Assembly (NCBI GenBank): GCA_001579985.1
Contig: LRSR01009178.1
Span: forward strand, 1-23,208
Source: Hypsibius dujardini
Lineage: Eukaryota; Tardigrada; Eutardigrada; Parachela; Hypsibiidae
DNA: 23,208 nt
Reading direction: 5' to 3'
A program made the position numbers and the translations under genes. Below are positions 1 to 11,180 of the stretch, piece after piece. Position 1 is the first letter of the stretch; each line of letters starts with the position of its first letter. The notes below the pieces were generated by a model, which ran no database searches, was not told the origin of the DNA, and worked only from the letters and a program-made list of their open reading frames with translations.

Positions 1-1911
1 AAAAAAATTGCAACAATAAAAATATACATTTAAAGCAACTAATTTTTTTTAAATATTAGGATATTGTATGTAAAAATTATATTTAAAATCCTAAAAATTT
101 GACTTTTTTAATTATTATTTCAATTAAGTTCAAATAAATTATTTAACAAAAATAAAGAGTGAGAGGAAGGCGTCGTGGCGTTTGTAATATATTTATTATT
201 TGAATAATAATGTCTGAAATTAAATACAATACAACATTAGAAATATACGTGAATTTAAATCATATAATCGCAAAGTTAATTTTGTTGGGCAAAAGTGGAC
301 TACAGGGATGATCATGATAAGTCATTTAAAAAAAAGGTTCATTTTAAATAAATTATGAAATGGCGAGGTTAATTATATTTCAAAAGCTTTATTTAAAACA
401 AAACAAAACACTATTAAAGTTTTGCAATCAAATTTAAAGTCAGATTTAGGCCTTGTGATAAGAGAAGCATTCACCAGTAATTTTTTTTATATGCTATATT
501 TATGTAAAACAGATGGCAATTTTTCAGCCATCTTAAATATTTGTCGATTATGTTTAAACAACATCAGTTTACAAATAAAAGTTCCTCGTCCACTCTCTCA
601 TCCCCCCCCACAAAAGTAGCACAATTTTACGCCCTCGTTTGATGTAAATTTAAAGTGGAAATAAGAAGGCGCGACGTTGAAGACGTTCATTGTGTGGATT
701 ACTTGCTTGGCCAAGTGAAATGTGTTGAGTGGAGTTGTGACACGGAGCACGCGTAGAATGATGGGTGTTTAGGGGGCGGAAATTGGTCCATCTCGATATA
801 TGTGTACTAGTATGTGGAGTGGATGTTGATTATCATTGGGGGGATGTGATTATAGGCGGCACTTTAGAGAGGCGCGCGAATTTTCCGCCCCGGATTTGTG
901 TTTTGTTGACTGCATCTGTCTCGTCTGCTTTGCAAAATGCATGACCGCCAGGGAGTGAGAGGAAGAGAGCGGAAGGGGATACACGATGCGCATGCACTTG
1001 ATGGTCTAATCGTATCTGGCGCGATGAAGAGTGCGCGCGGAAGTCACAATTAAATCTCCATAATGAATAATCTTGCGTAATGAGGAATTACAAATAGTCA
1101 AAAGCTGCGGGAGGTCCGACCTCGACCAAGCTGTCTGTCATGCCCAGCAGAGAGACACGGGAAAATGGGCATACAAAAATATGGGAATATGGACACGCAA
1201 AAAAAAGGGGAAATTTAAATGGAGGAAAAGTGAATTTGCCGAAAATGAATTGGAAAAGGTAAAGCGTAAAAAGAAACAGGTTTGATTTGAAATTGTAATG
1301 CTGGGAGATGCCCTTTCCAAAAATGGAAATTCTAAAATTAACGATAACATCGGAACTTGATAATAATGTTTTTTAAATTACAAACTTTAATTATAAGTTT
1401 CCGAACTTGCAAATACTGAAAGGAGTTTTTATGATGTGTATTCGTTCGAGTAATTTTGAAGGATTTGATTGGAAAGTCTATGAGCGTCGAATGAAAAAAT
1501 ATATATATAAAAGCAGGCAGAAATAAAACAAACTTGTAACTCGAAATAGGTGAAATTTCCCGTCAATGGTTATATTCGTTCGTATGTGTACATTGGAATT
1601 CAGCTTTGTTGTCTAAACGGTTCACGGAGAAGATATGCCTAACATTTTTTAGTCGTTTTTCTACAGTTTTTTTACCTCATAACCAAAGCTGCTTTGGCCA
1701 TCTCGCAAGATGCGCAACTTGATCTACGAGCCAAAAAGTTAAAAAGCATTCACAACCACAAGCAAAAATGTGCACATACTGTCTAACCGTTTTCTTCGTT
1801 TTTAAACTAGTTTACCGTTTTCCTAGTTTACAAAAGAACAGACCATTCAGTCGCTAAAACTAAAAGAAACGCCAAGTTTAAAGTTTTAAAAATTTGCCGT
1901 TTGTTTACTCC
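1..1911. other. Intergenic region without a recognised gene
   Basis: The first 600 bases are very AT-rich with homopolymer runs. About 620-1050 is clearly richer in GC and CpG (for example around 860-1040) and could be a promoter or an untranslated exon of a gene beyond the left edge, but I find no convincing coding exon there. Short open frames between 1073 and 1350 are low in complexity (Lys/Glu or Phe/Ser-rich) and show no domain. The 3' end of the minus-strand RNA-binding protein gene must lie somewhere below 1912; I see no clear AATAAA on that strand. Confidence 0.5.
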
Positions 1912-3854
1912 TCAGACGGGTCGATTGTTTTCCTTACACTCCACCTAAAAAACCAAACCGATGAGAGCGATTATTCAGGCAGATCACCAGAGATAGAAGC
2001 AAGATTTTAAAACCAATTAAGATTTTGTTGAAATGTTATTTTTGGTATAACTAATTTTTTTTCACTACATTGTACCTTTCAGAAGAAGTATATGTTTTGT
2101 ACGGAAACAAATTACCGACAGCTGTTTTTTTATACTAATATTTGGGGTTCTTTGTATCGATGTATCTTAATTTAAATTATTTTACGTTTTCGAGTAGGAA
2201 AAAAATCTCCGACGACTGATTTTTAAATGTTGACTATTAGATAAACATTTTCAGAAGAAAAGGAAGACTTACAACTTTCTCGCCGATTTTGATGTAGCGT
2301 TGCTGCAGCAGGTCTCTCGCGTCCGCCTCGCTGCCCATGTCCAGGTAGGCGTAGCCGCGCTCCGAGATCAGCCGAATATCGCGAAACTGCCAAGAGATAA
2401 TTATACATCGACGCCTCATGAATTTTCATTGGAACGCAGATTTTCAGTAGTATCGAACCTTGACTTGACCCTTAAGGGATGCTTTAACTTCGTCCAGCGA
2501 TAAATGAGACGGAACGCCGCCCAGAAAAATCTGGTAAGATGCGGTGGAGACTTTCGCTCGCGGGTCCCGTTGCTGTAAAGGCAACAATATTATACTCGTA
2601 ATGCCTAGAACCCGAAAGTTTAGATCTTTGATCAAGAAAAAGGAATACCAAAATTTTCATTATTTCTAGAAACGTTCGAATACATTTTCCGCCTCATCAA
2701 ACCACTTTAACACCTCAACCTGGTTGCCCAATTTTATTGGATAGTTTACTCCAGTTTTTTTTTCAAGTTTGCCTTGAAATTTTTTTTCAAAAAATTTCAG
2801 TATTTTTTTAAATTCGGAAACATTTTTAATAGATTTTCAAATCATCACACTATATTAATAACCCAAATGAAATTGATTTTGAAGTTTGAATCAACATATT
2901 GGCCGTTATATTTAAAATGCTATTAATAGTTGATGTACCATGCCTAAGATAGTTTTATTGTGTTTATTATTTTTTACCAACATCATAATCGCAAAAACAG
3001 ATTAAATAATTAAACTAACTAATGATAACTCCAATGACTTTTCGATTACCGTAGACGATCAACTAAACAGAAGTTCAATAAAGGACGCTGAATTTAGAGC
3101 TCAGTTTTTTGCCTCAGTTTTTGCTTTTCATATTTAATTTTCCGTCCTGTGTCAATATGAAGACAAAGACAGATATGGCAACTTACTAAAAATATTTGCG
3201 CTTCGACATCTCGTCCGTCGACACGATGAGGGCTGCGCCTGATCACACACTCCGCTTCCGCGGCGTTGGTGAATTCAATCCAGCCTTGACCGCGAGATTC
3301 ACCGGTGGAGAAACGGAAAATCTTCACATCAACGACAGATCCGAATTTTCCAAAATACTTGGCTATGCTCCGGGTCGTTGAGTCCCGAAATAGATTCAGC
3401 AGAAATACTTTACTAAAAAAACAAACAGAAAACAGAACGGTTTTACTCAAGCGTCTGCAAATTGACCCAGTCAAGACACAATCATTGAAATATCCGGATA
3501 CGTTAATCGATAGACAAGCAAACGACAGGCAAGAAAAGTAAGCTGTCTGGGATATACAAAAGCAAAGGGATAATTAGTCCCGGAGCAGGCATAAAGACAT
3601 CAAGACACAGACAAACACAATCATCGGGTAACCAGACAAATAAATACACACAGAGACAAGCAGACCGAATTAAACAGACTGTAATAAACAGACAACAGGC
3701 AGGCGGGAAAACAGAAATATAGACGCACACACACATACACAAAGTAAAACAGATAGACAGGTAAACAGACAGGGAGCCAGGCAGACAAGTAGCCAGACAA
3801 ACATACAAACATACAAACATACAAACAGACAGACATACAGGCAGGCATACAGCT

Positions 3855-3893
<39 letters not shown>

Positions 3894-5348
3894 CAATTTA
3901 CCAAACAAGGGTGTAAGCATGCAGTCAAGACGGTCAAACACGAAAAGAAACACTTATGTCCAGAAAGTACTTTGATATTGCTGTGCCTGGTCTATCGTCT
4001 TCCGCCTCGTTCTCATCTGCTAGCGGCGAGTGACCATTCGAAATGGGCCTGGTCTTTCCATTTGACTCATTTTCCACTGTGACTTTACGAAGCCCTTCCG
4101 ATCGCCAATCATTCGGCAGCTCCGTCTTGTACGGTTCCATAAAGATATGCTTCTCCTTGTTGTCGACCCGGTTGCTAGTCAGCGGGGAACTGGACACGCC
4201 CATTGGCGAGCCAATTTTTGCGGCAGCAGACGGGGACATCAGCGACAGACCAGGAATGGCGACCGGCGGTGTTGGCTTGTTCATTCCTGGCAGCGAAGCA
4301 GCCATTCGACTCCCACTCTTCTGCGGTTGTTCCACTCTTTTTTCCGGCACGGTTTCTGGCCTGAAAAAGTCAAACAAACATGACCCAAGAACGTCTTACT
4401 CGGACAGAAATGCAGACCAAAATGCAGACCAAAAGGCAGATAAACAGAATTTCAGACTGAAAGATATCCAGTAAGACAGGTACTCAGACACGCAGACACA
4501 GAGGCAGACACAAAAGTTAGGCACACAGCAAGTCAAACATGTAAGTAGGCAAGGAGACAAACAGATAGACATACATTTTGACAGACATTTAGACTGACAG
4601 TGAGAAAGACACACAGATATACAGACAGACACACACAATTAGAGACAGACAGACAGACCAAGAGACAGATAGACAAACAGACAAACAGACAGACAAACAG
4701 ACAAGCAGGCACAGAGAGACAAGCAGATAAGCGAGTCTAGGGCTAAGAGACAAACACTAAATTACACAGGCAGATTCGCATGTAAGAGAAATGCGGTAGA
4801 AGGAAAAATACCGACAAACACACGCATGATATTGAAAGGTAAGCCACCAAAGCAAGCAAACAATCAAACAACACATGAATCGCATAAATGAAATCAAACG
4901 GAGAATATATTTTTATTGTCAATCAATGAATCAATCGAAGCCAATTAACCACAAATCAATTTACTGCCTTACCGTTAAATCATGACTTTCTTCGAGGGGT
5001 ATTTCTAACGCAGATCTCACATAAATATCAATTGGACTTACGGGGGAATGCTGGCTATATGCGGGGAGAGCAGTTGCAGCATTGTTGTGATGCTTTCATG
5101 ATTACGAAGCTAGGAAAATGACGTTTAGAAAGTGGAAAAATGGCTGCTAAAGATATGCGAAAATTGATCGTATCGTTTGAGAGCATTTTTCTTTTACTTA
5201 CAAGGATCTGTTTAAGAGAAGAAACAACGTCTTCCTTCTTGAAAAAAACCGCGGTCATGCAGACCTTTTGCGTCTCCTGAAGCCATTTGGAGAAGAGATT
5301 TTGGATGGTTTGGATGTCACTGCACATTTCTTGCTGCTCTTTTTCCAT
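1912..5348 (-). CDS. Tandem-RRM RNA-binding protein, hnRNP A/B-like
   Basis: Seven coding exons on the minus strand join in one frame: 5348-5202, 5109-5042, 4360-3971, 3412-3187, 2572-2459, 2386-2273 and 1944-1912, giving 363 residues and a TGA stop. Most donors are good (GTAAGT after exons 1, 2, 4 and 6); those after exons 3 (GTACTT) and 5 (GTTCGA) are weaker but keep phase. The ATG at 5348 is the first after an in-frame TGA. RRM1 (about 203-275) has RNP2 VFLLNL and RNP1 RGQGWIEF (242-249), and ends with HRVDGRDVEAQ, very like the hnRNP A/B pattern HKVDGRVVEPK. RRM2 (about 291-357) has IFLGGV and RGYAYLDM (325-332) with a short beta2-beta3 loop. Residues 1-200 are a poorly conserved, Pro/Ser-rich region I do not recognise. 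The protein ends right after RRM2, so it lacks the Gly-rich tail of many hnRNPs. Expected role: pre-mRNA/mRNA binding in nucleus or cytoplasm (inference from family). Confidence 0.82.
3575..3895. repeat. Degenerate CAGA/CAAACATA satellite ending in an AGGC array, intronic
   Basis: The block lies in the intron between exons 3 and 4 of the RRM gene. It starts as scattered CAGACA words, passes through ACAAACAT repeats (about 3797-3830) and ends in about ten perfect AGGC units (3855-3894). On the plus strand the words are CAGA/CAGG, so the RRM pre-mRNA carries TCTG/CCTG. Translating it gives long Cys-Leu-Pro-Ala-type frames that are not genes. Confidence 0.9.
4390..4740. repeat. Degenerate CAGA satellite, intronic
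   Basis: A second block of CAGACA, CAGATA and CAAACAGA words lies in the intron between exons 2 and 3 of the RRM gene. It is densest at 4620-4700. Word choice and strand polarity match the block at 3575-3895. No coding frame in it is credible. Confidence 0.88.
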
Positions 5349-6641
5349 TGATCCGGTCGCGTTGAAGTACGATGACCATGGATGTCACACGAGACACGTA
5401 TTTAGATATATATTTATGTTTTAAAAGAATTTACTATTTGCAAATTTGAGTTTGAAATAAAAGATGAAATACTATAATTCTCCTTGAGAAAATGAGGCTA
5501 ACTCTAAAAAGAAAAATGTGGTTTGCTTTCAGGCGGACACTGCGTTTGCACGTTCATACGTATATGTACGTACGACACTACGAATCCACGTATGAAAATG
5601 TATGCAGTTAGTGGCTTCCACTAGATTCACTTGCTATAAGGGAATTTCCTCAGTTTTTTGTACGTCATTTCTGTCGGGATTTTTTACACATACTAATTGT
5701 GCGATATCATATTTAATTTTAATTTTAAGTGTTCTTAATTTTATAAAAGATTCGATACTCAACCGACTCATCACGGAAGAGTTTTTTGGAATATAATTCA
5801 TGGAGATATGTCAGACTACTTGCACGTACTCAACTGGTTAGATTAATTCACAGCTCGCAACGATAAATACCCGCTCTCCTCTGTACCAGAGTTGTCCCAT
5901 ATCTTTTTTCGGGTTCCCCCATATTTTTTTTCGGGTTGTCCATACCATATACGTCCCATAATTTTCCATGATCCCCTAATTTTTGCGGGTTTATGGTATG
6001 AGACCAGAAATAAGATGGTAATGGGCCGGAATTTTGAAAAACGGGTGGGAATGGGTCTTGCGTAAAATCTAAGAAACAAAACAGTTTCTAAGGAATTGTG
6101 ACGTAAGTGGGCCGCATTGATCGGTTGATTGCATCTGCTCAGTATTTCAGATGGTGATATGTAGTTTACTCCACGATCGATCGAGTGATTACTCCCTACA
6201 TTTTAAACCAAATCAATCAATCAAAAGTTATCCAGTGTATCGATATTTAGTCCGGCAATCAATCGATCCATGATGTGCATCACTGGTTTGCTAGAAATTA
6301 TAGCTTAAAAAATCGGTTGTAGTATGGGAATGGATTATGGGAAAAAATCTTCGGGATGAATCGGATGGGATGGCCGTAATTATGGGATAGGAATGAGCGG
6401 AATACGGAATTTCAATATGCGACATCTCTGCTTTGTACCTCTGCCGGCATTTACTGCTGCTGCCTGGGACATATGTCCGACACAAATGAGTCGAGCCCTA
6501 CTGAACAATTATAACCTCTGTTAAGTAAATTATTGCACAATAAGCCTTACTGAATATAAGGGACTTTAGAATCCTCAGACTGTACTAAAATATATAAGGT
6601 CTGCACTACTTACTCACCCTCGAATTAGCTGATTGGATGGG
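5349..6641. other. Intergenic region between divergent genes
   Basis: This 1.3-kb gap separates the start codons of the minus-strand RRM gene and the plus-strand membrane protein gene, so it should hold both promoters. A TAAATATATATC stretch (minus strand, about 5400-5418) is a possible TATA element for the RRM gene. Two stretches rich in ATGGGA-like words in opposite orientation lie at 5880-6060 and 6305-6400, and a short imperfect inverted repeat lies between them at 6113-6272. Open frames here (5843-6079, 6291-6485) are made of these words and look non-coding. Confidence 0.5.
6591..6599 (+). promoter_or_regulatory. Possible TATA box of the multi-pass membrane protein gene
   Basis: TATATAAGG lies 43 bp upstream of the chosen ATG at 6642, leaving space for a very short 5' leader. 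The motif fits the TATA consensus, but such strings are common in AT-rich DNA, and no start-site data exist here. Confidence 0.35.
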
Positions 6642-9600
6642 ATGTGCAAATGCTGTTCTCAAGGATGTTGGTGCTACTGCAAGAGCGTCTACACCCTCTT
6701 CTTGGGAGTCTTTGGATTAGTTCGGGCAATTTGGTGCTTCATGGAAACGCCCACAGCGGCGGGCATCACACTCGGAGTCTCCCTGCTCATTGGGGCGCTG
6801 ACCTTATTCCTGATTGGAGTGAAACTTTCCAGTGGAATATCCGATGTAAGTTGTCCGTGTAAACATATTGTCAGTTCTGTTCCGTTGAAGTTCTATTGCA
6901 ACCAATTCTGTTCCCTCTTGATTGGACGCGTTCCATCGTGTTCGTCCTTAAGTTGTTGTTTGTTTCACGTCTTGTGGGATTCGCCAATCTTTTCCCGTGT
7001 GACCGCGTCCGTCCTATTTTGCCCTGTTCCGTTTATTTATCCTTTGCTCACCGCTCTGTTCTTTATGTTCGTACAATGTTCATAGTTGTTTTATGCTCTT
7101 TTTGCTCCGTTGCAATTTCTTTATTCATTGCATATTGTCTATTTGTTTTGTTCCCCTGTTTTTTCTATGTTCTACAACTTCTACGTTCGTTCCATTATGT
7201 TCTGTATGTCGTTCATTCTTACAGTGTTGATGAATCTGATCTGCTTATTGGATTTGTTCTGACGTGTTCCACGGTTCAGGTTCAGCTCACTCTTGTTCTT
7301 TTCGCTCTTTCGTCTATCGTTTTGTTCCATTTGTTCCAATCCATCCTTTTTTTAATTTGTTCCATTTTTAGCCGACCCTTTTAGCCTCAATCAGCCTATT
7401 CCATTTCTGTCTATTTCTCGCTCCTTCCACATGCTCAGTTCAAGTTAGTTCTGACTTCTAGTTCGGTTCTTGCCTGTTTGTTCTCACAACTTTTGTTCAG
7501 TCATACTATGTTCCTTTTCCCACTTGGTTTTATGTGTCGGTTCACTGATTACATCACTGGCTCTTTACAATATCTGTTACCAGTCTGCCCATACGCCCCG
7601 AAAGAAGTTAACGTGTCTCATGTTTATGCCTCTCATCAACACACTGCATACTTCAAAGAGGGAATAAATATTTTCAGATTTATATCTTAACTCTCTAAAA
7701 AACACGGTATCTCGGAATGGAATACGACGGGGGGGGGGTTGTACTCACTACACTCACATCCAGTATACTGCAGATGTTTCTCCCTTCCACACAAGAAATT
7801 ACCTCCTACTCACTTGGGACGATTTTCAGAGGGGGAACCCAGAATGTTTCTGTTTTATTTTGTGTGTGTGCTATAATTATAATGATTTTCAAATTTGGGA
7901 AAACTGGACGATTACTTTTCCCTGATTTTGACTGTACAAATTTCAGTTTTGGGAAATAGGTAAATTTAAAGAATTTTGACATTAACCCTCTCAAAATTTA
8001 ATTTTAAACCAGGAGGCGGAGCTGCATTTCATTGTCGAGTCCGACCGGAAACTTACAAGTGATATTCCAAAAATGACGCATAGCTCCGTCCCCTATCATC
8101 CAAAAAAGATTCTGCTGGTGCTAAATGATTTGAAATTGCTTTTTTGTTGCAAAATTTGCTAGTATAAATTATTCTGCAAAAATGACGTTTTCACATTGAA
8201 AATCAAGGGTTATCAAATCTTCAAGTGTTTTCTCAACTTTGAAATTCTGCCGAAGAAAATTTTTCATATCCTTACCGTTAAAACTGATTTCGTAAATCAT
8301 AATAATTGTAGCACTATTAACAAATATAAAGTGGAGACATTGTGGGTTCCTCCTCGGAAAATTGTTCCAGTCAGTGGCAAACAAGGAGAAAACGTCCGAC
8401 ACACAAACAAAAAATCAGCCCACTGCGCATAAATCCGCAGGAAGTCCCTGTCTTACTGTAGAACTCACTACAGGAAGACCACGAAAAACGACGACCAATC
8501 AATCAAATGAGACGCTGTTTGTTTGGGGAACTCAATAAAAATGTAGGCGCAAAAGCCGAAAACGAGCTGATTGGGTTATGCAAGTGTAGACTGAACCAAA
8601 GCCGTCGCCAAACGAAAAACGTTAAAGAACATTGTGCCACTTGAAACCGAGCGACCTGGCTGCGAAGGAACAAAAACTAATACAGTCCCACGTGAATAAA
8701 CGAACAAGTCACTTAATAATGAAATAAGCAAACTAGCCACTGTAATTAGGTCTGATCACACGAAAAGAAATCGCGAACCAAAACTAACCGAGATGAACAA
8801 CCAGGAGAAGACCAAGGAACAAAACGAACACAAGGAACGATTTCGACTACAATACTCTAAATGAGGGAGTATACCGCATATTTACTCTGTACTGCGGCGC
8901 AGGAGCCGAACCGGTTCCGTATGGTCCCACACCTGTGTCTGCATCGTCCTTCCTTCTTTTCTCAATTTACAAGCGCAGATAGACGCTTGTGCGTCTGACA
9001 CACGAGACGGCACGCCTTGAGACTATGGTCACACATGACAAGACAAGCAATGCACAAAAACAATAGCAAAAAAACCCGTCTCATAGTACCCTACTCGCCT
9101 ACCCCCGTCTAATTTCAGGCAGGGACCTACGTGCTCAGACTGCCGAGAGTGAGAGAGACCTACACGAACTGGGCACGTCCATCGTCATCGATCAATTCGA
9201 GCTCACGAGAAAATCGATCCATACAATTGTGCATGGGAGGCAGTATGATGCCTCCATCGCGTGTGGATATTCAGTACTGAGGGTTGTACCTTCCCGAGAA
9301 GAAAAAAATTTTAAATGTGTCAGGTTCTTGGATGATTCGGTCCATTTTGGGGCAATATTATTTAATCCCGGAAGATGCTACGCCCTTGGTTGGGCGTAGC
9401 ATCCTGTGTATTCTGCATATTCGCCATCATCTTTGAGGTCCTCGGTAAGCCCTTCACATATGGAATAACTGTTCTTTTTTTTCATGAAACTGTAAGTTAA
9501 TAATTTTGTTCTCTTTTGACAGTTTTTGTTTTCTATTTCACTTTTCTCGGGCTGGAATTCTTCGGCCTCATTGCCGCCATCTTCGGTATTATGCACGGAT

Positions 9601-9944
9601 TTTGTGGGATGATGACCAGCAAAGCCGACTGCTCCTTCCAGACAAGGCAGACCATTTTTCTCGTTGATTTTACCGTTTCCGTGTTGTTCGCTTTTATGTC
9701 GTTCGGCATGCTGTGTGGGACCGCCGCGGCGTTCAGTATTTATTTGTTTGTCGCCGCAATGGTCGGCACGACGCCCTACGTCTTGGAGCTTATGGCTTTA
9801 TTCGGAATTCCGGTGGTACCATTTTTGACGCTCATCGCTTTGAAAGGGTTCGCGACGGTAGTCTACATCATTTTGTTCAGTGTGGCTGTGGCTGCAGCCG
9901 TTAGTAACCGCCGGAATAGGCCGCATTTCATTGCAGTCGCGTGA
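6642..9944 (+). CDS. Multi-pass membrane protein with Cys-rich N-terminus, family unknown
   Basis: Three exons are proposed: 6642-6845 (donor GTAAGT), 9375-9444 (donor GTAAGC) and 9523-9944 (acceptor TTTTGACAG; TGA stop). Phases are 0 and 1 and agree, giving 231 residues. Six cysteines fall in the first 13 residues (MCKCCSQGCWCYC), which suggests palmitoylation or metal binding next to the membrane. Hydrophobic stretches are at about 16-34, 40-60, 73-95, 98-118 and several more from about 135 to the end, so six to eight helices are possible. I recognise no family. The acceptor of exon 2 (CCCGGAAG) is poor and sits at the foot of a perfect hairpin, so this join is the weakest part of the model; the long first intron (2.5 kb) carries a foldback element. 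The tail is basic (SNRRNRPH). Exons 1 and 3 are well supported by clean hydrophobic frames. Confidence 0.6.
6850..7560. repeat. Pyrimidine-biased block rich in GTTC words, in first intron
   Basis: Right after the exon 1 donor, TGTTC, CGTTC and TTGTTCC words recur dozens of times on the plus strand. This keeps long Phe/Ser/Leu/Cys-rich frames open (for example 6896-7384), but these read as low-complexity hydrophobic strings without a start context or domain. It looks like a decayed simple repeat, comparable in decay to the CAGA blocks. Confidence 0.6.
7808..8374. mobile_element. Foldback (MITE-like) element, copy A, with both arms
   Basis: The left end (TTGGGACGATTTTCAGAGGG and on) matches the reverse complement of the right end (8374 downward), and the match continues inward with indels for well over 150 bp on each side. 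The arms meet in a centre marked by AGGAGGCGGAGCTGC (about 8010) and its complement GCATAGCTCCGTCCCC (about 8078). Total length is about 567 bp and no transposase frame is present. Related copies lie at 14995, 17484, 18430, 19275 and 22459. It sits in intron 1 of the multi-pass membrane protein gene. Confidence 0.75.
8430..8870. repeat. Purine-biased block rich in GAAC words, in first intron
   Basis: GAACAA, GAACC and CAAGGAAC words recur, most densely at 8790-8850. This is the complement of the word used at 6850-7560, so the two blocks flank foldback element A in opposite orientation. I could not align the two blocks base by base over a long distance, so a true inverted repeat is not shown. 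The rest of the intron up to 9374 shows nothing I can name. Confidence 0.4.
9374..9403. repeat. Perfect 12-bp stem hairpin at the start of exon 2
   Basis: GATGCTACGCCC (9374-9385) pairs exactly with GGGCGTAGCATC (9392-9403) around the 6-base loop TTGGTT. The proposed exon 2 of the membrane protein gene begins at 9375, inside the 5' strand of the stem, so the acceptor would be held in a strong RNA hairpin. Confidence 0.9.
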
Positions 9945-9956
9945 GAGATCGCGGGG

Positions 9957-9962
9957 AATAAA
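9957..9962 (+). terminator. Probable polyadenylation signal AATAAA
   Basis: AATAAA begins 13 bases after the TGA stop of the multi-pass membrane protein gene. It would give a very short 3' untranslated region. The hexamer is canonical, but no cleavage-site evidence is available. Confidence 0.5.
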
Positions 9963-10064
9963 TCAATATGAGATTGTTTATGCGTGCCTGATCGTGCACC
10001 ATCTTTTCATCACATACCTCAGAAAAGTTTCGGTAGGAAGACCGAGCAATAGAGTGACAGGCCG

Positions 10065-10195
10065 ACGGGCAGACCACAGACAGACAAACAGACATATGTA
10101 CAGCTAGACAGGCAGACAGACAGCTATTCAGCTGGACAGGCAAAGGGACATACAGTCAGACAGACAGAAAGGAAAGCAGACAAACACACGTGAAG
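10065..10195. repeat. CAGA satellite block
   Basis: CAGACAGACAAACAGACA-type words run for about 130 bp just downstream of the multi-pass membrane protein gene. The polarity (CAGA on the plus strand) is the same as in the other four blocks of the window. Confidence 0.85.
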
Positions 10196-10589
10196 TCTAC
10201 TAGCTAACTAACTTGTAAGTGCTGTACTTTTTCCCGTCATCGAAACTGCATTGTCATTTCGGAAGGTTTTAAGTAGGTGCTTTTAAGCAGTCGGATCAGT
10301 TCTGAACAGGGTGGTATCAGATAAACTAAACAATAGCAGTTGTCTAAGAAAAAGCAAAACGAAAGTCGCTCATCGCCAGAAAAACGAAGATCAGTGGTCT
10401 AAACATAGACATGATGCTTTGTTATGGGGATCGGCAAAGCGGAAAAGTCAAATATTTATTGACATAAATGCTGCCGAATTGAAATATACAGTACCAAAAG
10501 TGCCTTGACAAGGAATGCTTTTATTAAAGAATACGTTTACCATATGTGGAGAAAGAACCTTCGACGACGGCAAAGAGGTTGTCTGAGCC

Positions 10590-10708
10590 GACTGGCGGAA
10601 ATTTGGGTGTTTCGAAAACGTGGCATTGCCAATGGCAATGGCAATGGCAGTGGCAATGGCAGTGGCAATGGCAGTACAAAATGGCAATGGCAATGGCAAT
10701 GGCAATAA
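10590..10708 (+). repeat. TGGCAA hexanucleotide array with conserved flank, copy 1
   Basis: From 10621 the hexamer TGGCAA (with TGGCAG variants) repeats to 10708, interrupted once by GGCAGTACAAAATGGC. The array is preceded by TGTTTCGAAAACGTGGCATT and a perfect 8+1+8 palindrome (CATTGCCAATGGCAATG). The same flank, palindrome, array and interruption occur in opposite orientation at 13511-13710, so this is a dispersed repeat with a microsatellite tail, not a lone microsatellite. Confidence 0.85.
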
Positions 10709-11180
10709 TATTTCCGCAGTATATTCCGATCGGAATTACCCAATACTGGACGCTGGTCACCCATAAATCACCGTGATAAATTTTGTGATTAAGCTCGGAA
10801 AAGGAATACAGTATGCATCGACAAATCAGGAAGGTCCCCTTCCCTCAGTGTCTTAAGGGGATCGAATGACTTTTAATGGTCAGCGATTCGATTTGTTAAT
10901 AAAAACTGACCAGCCCCCAACCAGACTTCATTAACGCTGGTTTACCAGCTACTATGACTAGTATTGGCGGCCCTTGGCTGCATTGTAATTTTGCCCGATA
11001 TTTATGAAAGCGCATAGGCAGACAGCGTTAGCTACATGGGAAATGTATGGATGATTCATCCTTTATTGTGGCGAAATCTAAAAATAGACATTCAGCATGT
11101 AGGAAATCAACAGGCAGTCGGCTCCCTGACCTACAGTGAATGAGAGACCAGATCACCGCATGGCGAGATTCTGAACCAGA

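Larger units (their letters stand above)
9963..11180. other. Intergenic region
   Basis: Apart from the CAGA block (10065-10195) and the TGGCAA array (10590-10708), I see no supported feature. A frame at 10311-10508 is Lys/Ser-rich and has no domain, and the frames across 10448-10776 are translations of the hexamer array. Confidence 0.45.

Noticed and set aside
3503-3953. Minus-strand frames of 110-144 codons rich in Cys-Leu-Pro-Ala and Cys-Leu-Ser-Val
   Set aside because: They are translations of the CAGA/AGGC satellite in an intron; no start context, domain or splice support.
5843-6485. Minus-strand frames of 64-78 codons in the intergenic region
   Set aside because: Built of repeated ATGGGA/CGGGTT words; no splice signals or recognisable protein features.
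6896-7384. Plus-strand frame of 162 codons, hydrophobic
   Set aside because: It lies in the first intron of the membrane protein gene and comes from a GTTC-rich low-complexity block; several overlapping frames are equally open.
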